Shown one piece after another: positions 1 to 10,400 of a DNA stretch of 64,000 nucleotides; positions within the stretch are counted from its first letter, which is position 1; each line of letters begins with the position of its first letter. Origin of the DNA: Misgurnus anguillicaudatus (taxonomy: Eukaryota; Chordata; Actinopteri; Cypriniformes; Cobitidae); contig NC_073353.2 of assembly GCF_027580225.2 (NCBI RefSeq), forward strand, positions 36,677,001 through 36,741,000, read 5' to 3'. A program made the translations under genes and the position numbers. Below the pieces are notes generated by a model. That model did not search any database. It was given only the letters and a program-made list of their open reading frames with translations, and was not told the DNA's origin.

Positions 1-185
1 GCTAAAATGCTAAAATCCCTGTCGTGCCACAGAGCACCACTTACATCATATTTGTCCAAAATCGTTAGCGATTAACATTGGCTGCTAACGTGTATTTTGC
101 ATTTTGAAGTAGACGCTATCTGACTAAACTTGCACTATTTAATGTGCATACCTCCTAGTTATTCTAGACGTGACGCGGCGTTTCT
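1..185 (+). repeat. Dispersed repeat shared with the right end of the window
   Basis: The stretch with CCCTGTCGTGCCACAGAGC, ATTAACATTGGCTGCTAACG and AAGTAGACGCTATCTGACTA recurs in the same orientation at about 63124-63300, with scattered differences and a short extra segment in the right copy. It is a transposon or other dispersed repeat of unknown family. This copy is interrupted downstream by a hAT MITE. Confidence 0.75.
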
Positions 186-208
186 CGTCCGGTGTGCGAT
201 CCTTAAGG

Positions 209-444
209 CAGTGGTTTCCAAACTTTTTCAGCTTTCGGCCCTCCTTGTGTACAGCGCATTCCTTCATGGCCCCCCTAAGAAAATGTATGACAAAAAAACT
301 TTTCTAAAACTCAACATTTTAATAAAAAAAAACATTAAATTATACAAAAAAGTAGCGCTTTTGATTAGTAGCCTTATTTTTTTATTTTTTTAATGTATTT
401 CATAAAATGTCATAAAACTGGGGCTCCCAGTTTGAAAACCACTG
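209..444. mobile_element. hAT-type MITE, 236 bp
   Basis: Terminal inverted repeats start CAGTGGTTTCCAAAC on the left and CAGTGGTTTTCAAAC on the right (reverse complement). Flanks CCTTAAGG (201-208) and CCTTATGG (445-452) form an 8-bp target duplication with one mismatch. The CAGTGG end and 8-bp duplication are hAT hallmarks. Non-coding. Confidence 0.85.
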
Positions 445-620
445 CCTTATGGGACGATTCATATTTCTCATCATTTGCACGCACAAATATGTGAATCTAG
501 CCGTGCAGCAAGCACATTGCAAAGAAGCAGGGGAAGCGTCGCGGTCACGTTTTCCACGCAGTTTTAGATGCGAAATGTAAAGCGCCCCTAATTGTGTCAC
601 TTTTTGTATCACTATGTCAT

Positions 621-831
621 AATACACTATCACTAGGGTGGTACCCATTTAAAAATACACCTCTGCACCTCATATTAGTACCCCAGGGCTGCATATTGGT
701 ATCATTGGGTGCATATAGTTACCTCCAAGGGACCAATTGGTACCAAATGTATACTAAATACATGTGTAAACATCTGTACCTAAATGGTACATTTTAGGAC
801 CTTTTTTATGGGTACATGCCTCAATGACAGC
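621..831. mobile_element. MITE rich in GGTACC/GTACC motifs (copy 1)
   Basis: The left part (CACTAGGGTGGTACCCAT) and right part (TGGGTACATGCCTCAATGAC) are imperfect inverted copies of each other. Related copies lie at 10892-12386 and 52342-54102. Superfamily not assigned. Confidence 0.65.
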
Positions 832-859
832 TTAGGACCATTTTTTATGATGGTGTATA

Positions 860-1052
860 TTAAAGGGATAGTATTTACTGACTTCCATAGTAGGAAATAC
901 CAATACTTTGGAAGCTATTGGGTACCGTCAACTTTGTGCTTACCATCATTTATCAAAATATTTTGTGTTCAACAGAATAACAGGTTTAAAACAACATGAG
1001 GGTGAGTAAATGATAATAGAATTTAAATTTTTTGGGTGAACTATCCCTTTAA
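860..1052. mobile_element. TTAA-flanked MITE with AGGGATAGT ends
   Basis: Bounded by TTAA on both sides, with inverted ends AGGGATAGT and ACTATCCCT. The inner sequence (GAGGGTGAGTAAATGAT, GGTTTAAAACAACATGAG) is a very common cyprinid repeat. TTAA duplication with a purine-rich AGG end fits the Kolobok superfamily better than piggyBac, which usually starts with C. A relative lies at about 61990-62425. Confidence 0.75.
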
Positions 1053-1176
1053 CTAAAGATACCAGATGTAATATGGTATCCTAACTGAGAAACATTTCTC
1101 ATGCAAGCAACCGTATTGCGGTCATGTCTGTTTGCACAGATTTATAAAATGGAAACTAAAGCAAAACAGAATATAT

Positions 1177-1182
1177 TTTATT
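1177..1182 (-). terminator. Poly(A) signal of lct
   Basis: AATAAA on the minus strand, 28 nt after the lct stop codon. It implies a very short 3' untranslated region. No other AATAAA lies closer outside the CDS. Confidence 0.55.
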
Positions 1183-1209
1183 ATTTATAAGTGACCCCAG
1201 ACTTCACGT

Positions 1210-1430
1210 TCAGAATTTATTCTCAAGATTAATGTGCTCCTCTTTATGACGTTTGGCTTTCTTGGTTGTCTTTACCAATCCAAACAGCAAGAACGCAACA
1301 GCGACTGCACCAATAATGGTGAGACTGAAGAGGACATTTAGAGCAACTTCAGCATCAGAACCTGGAACTTCCAAACCCAAAAAGTTAAGCACCAGATCAG
1401 CACCAGGAGTAGGTTGAGGAGTTGTTGTGT
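1210..1430 (-). CDS. lct: lct exon 17: stalk, membrane anchor and cytoplasmic tail
   Basis: The last exon encodes residues 1856-1928 and ends in TGA. It starts with a Thr/Pro-rich stalk ([12 protein letters not shown]), followed by a hydrophobic span at about residues 1886-1908 and a short basic tail ([13 protein letters not shown]) facing the cytoplasm. This matches the type I topology of lactase, which is held by its C-terminus in the apical membrane. An AATAAA string inside the final codons is coding. The likelier poly(A) signal lies about 30 nt past the stop. Confidence 0.93.
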
Positions 1431-4400
1431 CTATAAAAGAAAAATTCTGTTAGACGTCCATACACATAGATTCAGGTACAAGCAGATAGATGGATACATA
1501 CCTGTGATGCCATCTTCAGGTTCAAGAACCTCACATTCATGAGGACCTTGGCTTGGATTTATGAAGCCATTACAGTTGATGATTGTAGCATAGTGCCAGA
1601 CCGACTTCTTAGGAATTCGTGGTAAAGTGGGATCTGATCGATTCACATAGAAAAGGCCAAATTTATCATCAAAGCCTGTAGCCCATTCCAGGTTGTCCAT
1701 CAGGGTCCAGGCGGCATAGCCACGGATGTCCACTCCATCCAGCAAATATGCTGAAAAATAAAATGGTATAGTTTCAAATCTACTATCACAAATGATTTTA
1801 ATGTATGTCCTAAAATATGTGTACCTTTTAGGGCCTGATTGATATAGTGTTTATAGTAGTGGATACGGTGAGCATCATTCAGATTCATTGTTCCTCTTTC
1901 TGATACTCCATTCTCTGTAATGTATATGGGATGGTCTCCATATTCCTCTTTTATGAAATTCAGAATTTTCCGGAATCCCGGAGGAGTGACTTTCAACCAG
2001 AAGGATCCAGAGTCCAGCCACGTTCGATCGGCAACAGTCCCTGCCCCTCTTTTAGATTAACAGTAATTTTAGCCAACGCTTTTACACATAATGAAAAATA
2101 TCACAAGCAATAATCATATACAGATGAACCTAAAATAAATGACTTGGTCACCTGTCGGCATCATAATGTGCGAGGTCACCGTAGTCAAAGTTATAGGCCA
2201 AGACAGTGGTGTAGTGGTTGAATCCAAAATAATCATGAGTACCCTTAATTCGCGCTATTTCTTCCGGGGTAAACTCTGGAAGTCTGTTGGATGTAACACG
2301 CTTTAAAATTTTATTAAATTTGACTAGCAGAAAAGTTATTGCTTCACTCTAAAATTAAAGGCGGAGTCCATGATCTTTGAAAGCCAATGTTGATATTTGA
2401 AATCACCTAAACAAACACGCCCCTACCCCAATAGAATCTGGACCTTCTGTTGATAGACCCGCCCCACACATACGCAACCCGGCAAGGATGTCGGTTAGTA
2501 GACATGCTCCTTACTGCTGATTGGCTATAAGTGTGTTTTGGTAGTCGGCCTGTCTCCTTTTCCAAAGCGTTTTTCAAACATCGTGGACTCCGCCTTTAAT
2601 TATTTTCAACCCAACATTGGGTCAAAAAGGGACAGTTTAACCTATGCTGTCTTAACTCATTGTTGGGTCAAATATAAACATTTTCTGGGTTAATGTAACC
2701 CAACGGTAGGGTTCGTTCCTTTTCGACCCAACGTTGGGTTCAAAATAACCTTGCATTTTTAGAGTATTGTTAATATTTAAACACAAAGCTTTGAATACTT
2801 TACAAGCAAGGTTTTACTTTATTTACCTTGATTTAGGTAAACCAGCTGCCAGGCTTCTCTCTCTAATGATGTTTTTCATTAAATCGCTGTAATCTCCATT
2901 GAACACTGGATGAGCGAACCAGCCAAGCTGGAACTGTCATAAAAGACTTATGTTTATTGAAGCATGTTTATTACATAGACATTTACACACAGAGACATAA
3001 AATGGGCAGTGGTGGAGAAATGCACCTGAATGACACGAATGGCAGCATCCACATCTTCCTGTTTGTATGGATTTCTCGGTTCAGCCCAGTCGGAGTTTAT
3101 AGTGATGCCAACGATGCCACCCTGTTTTGCTCTGTACTTGCCATGATACAAGTGCCAGGCCTCAGCGTGAGCCTTCAGGAGGTTGTGTGCCACTATATAT
3201 GGTGCAGTGCCTGGTCTGAAACTTATACCTTCACAGAGAGAATATTTCCGTTTTTATAATGATCATTAAATTTGTTAAAGGAAAACACTACCGTTTTTAC
3301 TATGTTCTTACCTCAACTTAGACAAATTAATACATGCCTATCTTTATTCAATGCATGCACTTAATCTTTGTACAGTGTGCCGTGAATGTGTTAGCATTTA
3401 GCCTAGCCCCATTCATTCCTTAGGATCCAAACAGGGATGAATTTAGAAGCCACCACACTTCTATGTTTTCCCTATTTAAAGACAAGTTACATGAGTAAGC
3501 ATGGTGGCACAAAACAAAACGTGGCGATTTTTTAAGCGAATAAAAAATGGGAACTATATTGTATGGCGGAAGAGCACTTAGGGCGCACTCACACTATCCA
3601 AACCAAACCGCGCTCGGGCGCGTTTGACCCCCAAAGCCTGGTTTGTTTGACAAGTGTGATCGCTGTGTTCAGCGCCCGGGCGCGGATTGGTTAATCGCGC
3701 CACGGCCGGGTTGCAGAGGTGGGCCGGAGCGCGGTTCACTTGGGCTCAGGCGCGGAAGGCTGTGGTGTGAGCGCATTCGCGCCTGAGCGCGATTCAAAAG
3801 GTGAAGAAGTCAGCTGCGCGACCACTCACCTTCATCTGCTGCCGTAAAAACCTTTTGATGCGCGCAGCGGGGTTACGTGAATGTCCGAGCTGGGCACCTG
3901 ACAGATCAACTAAGCAATATGATGACATGTGAGAAGGCTGTCTGTAATCGCGCACCAAACGACTCCGAATAAAAAACACAGACTTATCATTACGGTGGGT
4001 TCCAGTGTTAAGAGAGAGCTTTACTTCCTGCTTTTTTCAAAACAATCGCATTTTAATGACGAAAGCGCGCCCGGACTCGGATCGATAAAAAGTACAGTGT
4101 GAGTGCGTGCACCTGGGGGAGTAGGGAGGGGTGACAATCGCGCTGGGGCATGGTTTGGTTTGGTTTGGATAATGTGAGTGCACCCTTAGTTTGCAGCACT
4201 TCGACCTCGTGTGCAGTTATATTCATAGAGACAGAGCGCAGTTATGCAAATTTGAAAACCACGCCCACCGGGGGGGAACGCGATCCAACCGTCTCCATTG
4301 AGTTTGTATTGCGAGAAGCCGCCTCCTTGTCATTTCTGGCTTATAACAAAAAACTGAATAATGCCTAAAAGCTGCTGTGTGACAATATGTACAGCTAACA

Positions 4401-7400
4401 AGCCAAAGAACCCAGAAATAAGTTTTTATAAGCTGTCGAGCCATAAAACCCAGTCTTTAAGGAGAATAAAGTGGATCGCCGACTACGTTTCCCCCTAGTG
4501 GACGCAGTTCTACTAATAGAAGTACTATGAAAAGTTGCCTGTATCCATTTTTGTGTCTTTAAACGCTCGTTTTTTAAAGTCGACAGCTTATAAAAAATTA
4601 TTTACAGATTAAACTTAAAAACAGAATAATACCTAAAAGCTGCTGTGTGACAAGGTGTACATCTAACACGCCAAAAAAACCCAAATACGTTTTTATAAGC
4701 TGTCGACTTCAAAAAACGAGCATTTAAAGACACAGAAATGGAAACAGGCAACTTTTTATGTACTCCTATTAGCAAAACTGCGTCCACTAGGGGGAAACGT
4801 AGTCGGCGATCCACTTTATTCTCCTTAAAGACTGTGTTTTACGGCTCGACAGCTTATAAAAACTTATTTCTGGGTTCTTTGGCTTGTTAGCTGTACATAT
4901 TGTCACACAGCAGCTTTTAGGCATTATTCAGTTTTTTGTTATAAGCCAGAAATGACAAGGAGGCGGCTTCTCGCAATACAAAGTCAATGGAGACGGTTGG
5001 ATTGCTTTCCCTCCCCCGGTGGGCGTGGTTTTCAGGTTATGACGCGCTGCGCTCTGTCTCTATGGAAGTTTGAGCGAGAGGGGGAGGAGTCAGGAGTGAT
5101 GATGTTACTGCACGGCGAGGTCGAAGTGCTGCAAACTAAGTCAGTCCTCCTTTTTTTGTGATTGTTGCGGGCAAAATTCCTTGATCTTGCGGCATGTTTT
5201 CTTAAAAAATGTGATGGAATATGCAGGATATTTATGCTATTCTATTCAATGAAATTGTGTGAACTTGCAAAAATTGCGGGAACTTGCAAAAACTGTTTGC
5301 AACTTTTCAATTTTGTTCACGTCACGATCACGTCACTTCATAACGTTCAAATCATATTTGAAAAAATGCGGCCCTCACATAAATATGCAGACTTTGGCTT
5401 ATTTTGCGTTGAATCATGCGATCACATAATCGCGTTTTTTAGGAGGGACTGCTAAGTGCTCTTCCGCCATAAAATATAGTTCCCATTTTTAATCTGCTTA
5501 AAAAATCTGCACATTTTGTTTTGTGCCACTATACTTACTCATGTAACTTGTCTTCAAATAGGGAAAACATGGAAGTGTTTTGTGTGTTCTAAATTCATCC
5601 CTGTTTGGATCCTAAGGAATGAAAGGGGCTAGGCTAAATGCTAACACATTCACCACACGCTGTACAAAGATTAAGTGAGCGCATTGAAAAAGACAGGTAT
5701 GTATTAATTCATCTAAGGTAATGGTAGTAAAATATTCAAAAAAGGTGATGTTTTCCATTAAGGGATTTCAGAGAAAGAGAAAACACGGCAAGTTTATCTA
5801 TCCTAACCCAACGGTACAATACTTTAATATTGTTCATTTTAATTTCAATTGTGTTTATTGTCAAAAACTATTATTTACTTATTTATCTTTCACAGACTAC
5901 CCTCAGTCTGCGGCCCACAGTTTGACAACCACCGAGTTAAAGGACTGATTTTCATGATACCTGGTGCTGCAGATCCATAACCATGTCCAATCATTGCAAC
6001 GTTGTAGGGTTCATTTATCGTGATCCAGAATTGTACTTTGTCTCCCAGGCTGTTATATATGACATCAGCATAGTCTCTGAACCTATTAACAATAGTGTCG
6101 TTCTCCCAACCTCCAACGTCCTGGAGAGCTTGTGGTAAATCCCAGTGGTAAAGTGTCACCTGTCAGTTAAAAACCATTAATAGATGTCAAAAGTATTTTT
6201 TTTATTTTATGTAACATTATTTTAATACCAAGCAGATTCTACACACTCAAAAAGCTGGGTTATTTTCAACCCAACTTTGGGTCAAACAGATGAACCCAAA
6301 CAAAAAAATTGAAATTGTGTCACCCTTATGCTGGGTACACACCAAAAGGTAATCGGGCTGATTTTGGCCCGATTTCCCCCCCTTCCGACAATCTTAACTA
6401 TGTCCCGATTATCTTGATGGCTCTACAAATTATCTTATCAGATTTTACCTTGATGTGAGGTGTGTTAAGAGTGTCCGAACTTGATCGGAGGAACGTCGTG
6501 AATCGTAAATAATAACATGTTTAATATTTATGATAAAAAATGCCCATGTTTGGCTGATTAGTTGAATCAGGTGTTTTAAATAAGGAGACGTCTTAAACTT
6601 TTTGAAAGGGCGTCCTTGAGGACCAGGATTGGGAAGCACTGGTCTAGAGGTATGTTTGCTTGTAGTGTTGGAAATTTCAGGTTAAAACATTGTCGCTGAA
6701 ACAATTTTGCCAAAATTGTATCAAAATTGCATCTATGGTGTGACAGTAGTTGCTTCATCAATTTCCAAAGGGATTCTTTTTAATTCAGATCATTAATTTA
6801 CCTGTGGTTTAATATTGGCTGCCAAAAGTGCATCCACTAATCTATGATAGTAGTCGAGTCCAGCTTGATTAATTTTCTTGTTCGTTCCATCAGGTAGAAT
6901 TCTGGGCCAGGATATAGAGAATCTGTAGTGGTTGACTTTCAGTGTTTTAAGATTATCAACATCTTCATTGATCTTATTATAGCTGTCGCATGCAATGTCG
7001 CCGTTTTCATCTTTTGAGATCTTTAAGGGAGTGTGTGCGAATTTATCCCAAATGCTGAGACCTTTCCCATCTGCTCTCCAGGCTCCCTCTATCTGTGACA
7101 GATTCACAAATATGATGTTGTAAAATTATTATTTATTGTTCATTTATTTGTTGTAATAGATTTTCAAATCACCTGATAAGCGGCTGTTGCTGTGCTCCAG
7201 ACAAACCCGTCTTGAAAATGTCCATAGATAATTTCCTCCTCCTCCGGCATTGGAAACCCATTATTTCTCATGATATCAAAGTAAAGGTGAGCCGAGCGCT
7301 TTGGAGTTCTCGGGCGACTTGGATGCTTGAAGTCCACATGGTGAAGTCCATAGCCAACGTTATAGCCATTCAACCATTCGAACGAGTCCATTAGGGGACT

Positions 7401-10400
7401 GGCGATGTATCCCTTTAGGTGCACACCATCAAGGTTGTTTGCTAAAAATACATTATATATAAATGTGTGCCGTGTCTAGCAGTTTAACAGCATTAAAAAC
7501 ATCATCACCATACCTTTGAGAGCTTCATCAATGTATGTTTTTAGGTAGAAAATCCTGTCTGTGTCATCGGCCGTAATGCGAGTACTTGTGGATACACCAT
7601 TTTCAGTGATATAAATCTCAGGATCTGCATATTCATTCTTTATCCAGTTAAGAAGCCTCCTGAGTCCCCAAGCAACAGCTTTCTGGTCTTTAACAGCCGT
7701 ATCTTCAGCACCATCCGCTTCTTCCTTACTGATGTCCTGATCGTTCTGGTAACTCGCAGGAGACAGTCTGATGGTGGCATGATGTATGACTTTGGTCGTG
7801 TACGTGTTAATGCAGAATACGTCAGCAGTGCCCTGAATATAGGCTTTGTCTTCATCTGTAAAAGAAGGCAAGCGAGATTCTTTCAAGCCCTGGAGTTCGC
7901 TCTTGTTGCCAACCTGCCACTTCATGGCATCAGGATAGTCGCCGTTCTTAAAGATGGGATGTGCAAACCAGCCTAGTTGGAACTGGAGGGCTCGATCGGC
8001 AGCCAACACCTCTCGAGGGACATTGACATCTTGAGGTTCAACCCATTCGGCATTCAGACTAATAGACACCAGTCCTTTTTGGGTTGCCCTGTATTTCTCA
8101 TCATAGGTGTGATATGCATTTGCATGTGCTTTTAGGAGGTTGTGAGCAACTCTGTACGGTGCATCTCCGGGTTGCTTCACATTGGGTGGAATCTGGCCGA
8201 GTCCGTACCCTAACCATGCAATCGTCTGGGGCTCATTAAAAGTTATCCAAAACTTTACCCTGTCTCCAAATGTTGCATAGCAGAAGTCACAATACTCATT
8301 GAAAATTTTTATCATTTCTGGGTTGTCCCATCCTTTGATGTCTTGTAATGCTTGTGGTAGATCCCAATTGTAAAGAGTTACCATAGGACTGATATTATTC
8401 GCTATGAGGCCATCTATGAGCCTGTTGTAGTAATCTACACCCTTCTGATTAAGAGAAGATATATAACCACTGGGAAAGATCCGAGACCATGACAAGGAAA
8501 ATTTGTAATTTTTCATTTTTAGGCCTTTTAACATGTATAGATCCTCGTCTATTTTATTATAGCTGTCACATGCCACGTTACCGTTATCGCTGTTTGGGAT
8601 ATTACCAGGTTTTTGGGTAAATGTGTCCCACACGCTGGGTCCCTTTCCATCTGCATTCCAGCCACCTTCAATCTGATAGGCTGAAGAGGACACACCCCAG
8701 TGGAATTCATTTGGAAATGTACCATAGTGATAAAGTTGTCTCTCAAACTTGGTCTGAGGGGAAAACTGTTCCCAAACCACTTTGGATGCTGAAGGAACTT
8801 CAGATGGCGGTAAACCAAGAAGCCTGGATCTCTCCATTTTATTTTCATAGATTTGCATATTAGGTTTCTTAGAGCCCTCAGCAAATCCATTTCTCTCGAT
8901 CACCTTTGAGTAGAAATACGCTGACATTTTGGGAGTTCTTGGTCTGTCGGGATCGTCAAAGTTCACATAGTGCAGTCCAAATCGTTCACTGTAGCCCTGG
9001 GGACCCTCAAAGCCGTCCATTAGGGGTACTGTAAACCTTTGGACGTCAATGCCATCCAAAAGCACAGCTGTTGGGACAGAAATAAATAAATGAGACAGTA
9101 CAGACAAATAAGCAGATAACTGCATTATAAATGAAAATATGGGAATTATGTTGTGACTGAGAAAATCCTAGTATCGTTCTGGTAACTCCCAAAATATGCA
9201 AGGCTTGCATAATTTCATAATCCCTACATTTTCGTAGCAAAAAGTCATATATATCTTAGCAGAAATGTGCCACAAGATCAAGGATTTTTGCCCGCAACAA
9301 TCCCCAAAAATTATTTTTTCTGGAAGGATGTAGTTTCATGCTTTAGCTATAAGCATTTACCAAAATTTGCTTAGTTCTCCTTTATGATACTTACCTTTCA
9401 TTGCCTCATTAATGTAAGCTTTAAGAAAGTCAACACGTGAGGTGTCGTCGATCACATCACCATTGTACTCGGTGGGCATGCCATTTCCCGTTATGTAGAT
9501 GGGCACATCTCTGACGGATGTGTACTCTAAAGAGATGTAGTTCAATAAACGCCGTAGGCCCCAGGGAACAGATTGAATCTGGGCAGAAGATGTGTTGGGC
9601 CAGGTGGGGTCAACGTGTATCTGGAAGTCCCCGACATTATGAGGTCTAGGATCACAACTATTCAACTTTTCACTTATTTGTCGGGAAGTATAGTGGTTAA
9701 TCCCAAAGAAATCTGCTGTGCCTTGGATTCGTTGTTTCTCCGCTGCAGTAAAGACAGGTAGTCGTGCTATCTCTTTACTGCAGAGAGTGTTTTTATTCCT
9801 AATTTGATCTCTAAGTATTACTGAATAGTCACCATCTACAAATATGGGGTGAGCAAACCAGCCCAGCATGAAGTTTAGATAGCGTTCAGCTGCTGCGATA
9901 TCCTGGGCACTTGAAGGATTCTTAGGCTCTGCCCATTCGGAGTTGAGAGCAATGCCAACTTTTCCGCTCTGCGTTTTCCTGTAGTTGTCATTATAAACAT
10001 GCCAGGCTTCAGCATGAGACTTCAGAATATTGTGTGTAACCTGCAGAAAAGTAAAAGTATGTAAATATAGACTTTCCAGTTTACCATCTATACAATGATA
10101 TCATACAGTGCATTTTCAAACTGACCTGGTATGAGGCCACTATTGGGTCTTTTATACTTGGGGGATGTTCTCCTGTTCCATACCCAAAATTGCTCACTGC
10201 CCATGGGCTGCCAAATGTGATCCATGTTTTGACTCTATCTCCATATCGAGAGAAGCAGAAGTCTGCAAATTCTTTAAAAGCTTCCACAATGGAGTCGCTG
10301 TTCCATCCTCCCTGATCCTGCAGAACTTGAGGAAGATCCCAGTGATGTAGAGTAACAGTTGGTTCAATGCCCGATTGTAGAAGCGTGTTAATCATCTTGT

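Larger units (their letters stand above)
3275..5761. mobile_element. Kolobok-like fold-back element with THAP fragments, fills lct intron 11
   Basis: TTAA at both ends (3275-3278, 5758-5761). The two arms are long inverted copies: 3275-3580 continues at 4189-4597, and the right arm runs 4690-5140 then 5453-5761. A loop at 4598-4689 separates them. Shared landmarks include GGATCCAAACAGGGATGAA, GTGGCACAAAACAAAA and GGCGGAAGAGCACTTAG. Three copies of a THAP-like reading frame lie inside (4361-4498 plus, 4629-4712 plus, 4787-4924 minus). Two other MITEs interrupt the arms. TTAA sites with THAP proteins are features of the Kolobok superfamily as described in the literature. The element takes up 2,487 of the 2,732 intron bases and leaves only about 45 bases for the 3' splice region of exon 12. 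A shorter relative lies at 39989-40719. Confidence 0.8.

Noticed and set aside
2355..2599. PiggyBac origin for the TTAA-flanked MITEs
   Set aside because: PiggyBac ends normally begin with C-rich sequence, while these begin AGG. The THAP fragments in one of them point to Kolobok instead. Not ruled out without family consensus sequences.
4223..4444. 73-codon frame on the minus strand in the fold-back element
   Set aside because: Antisense to the THAP-like frame, which has the recognisable motif. Treated as a shadow.
8549..8890. 113-codon frame overlapping lct exon 8
   Set aside because: Shadow of the real exon in another frame on the same strand.
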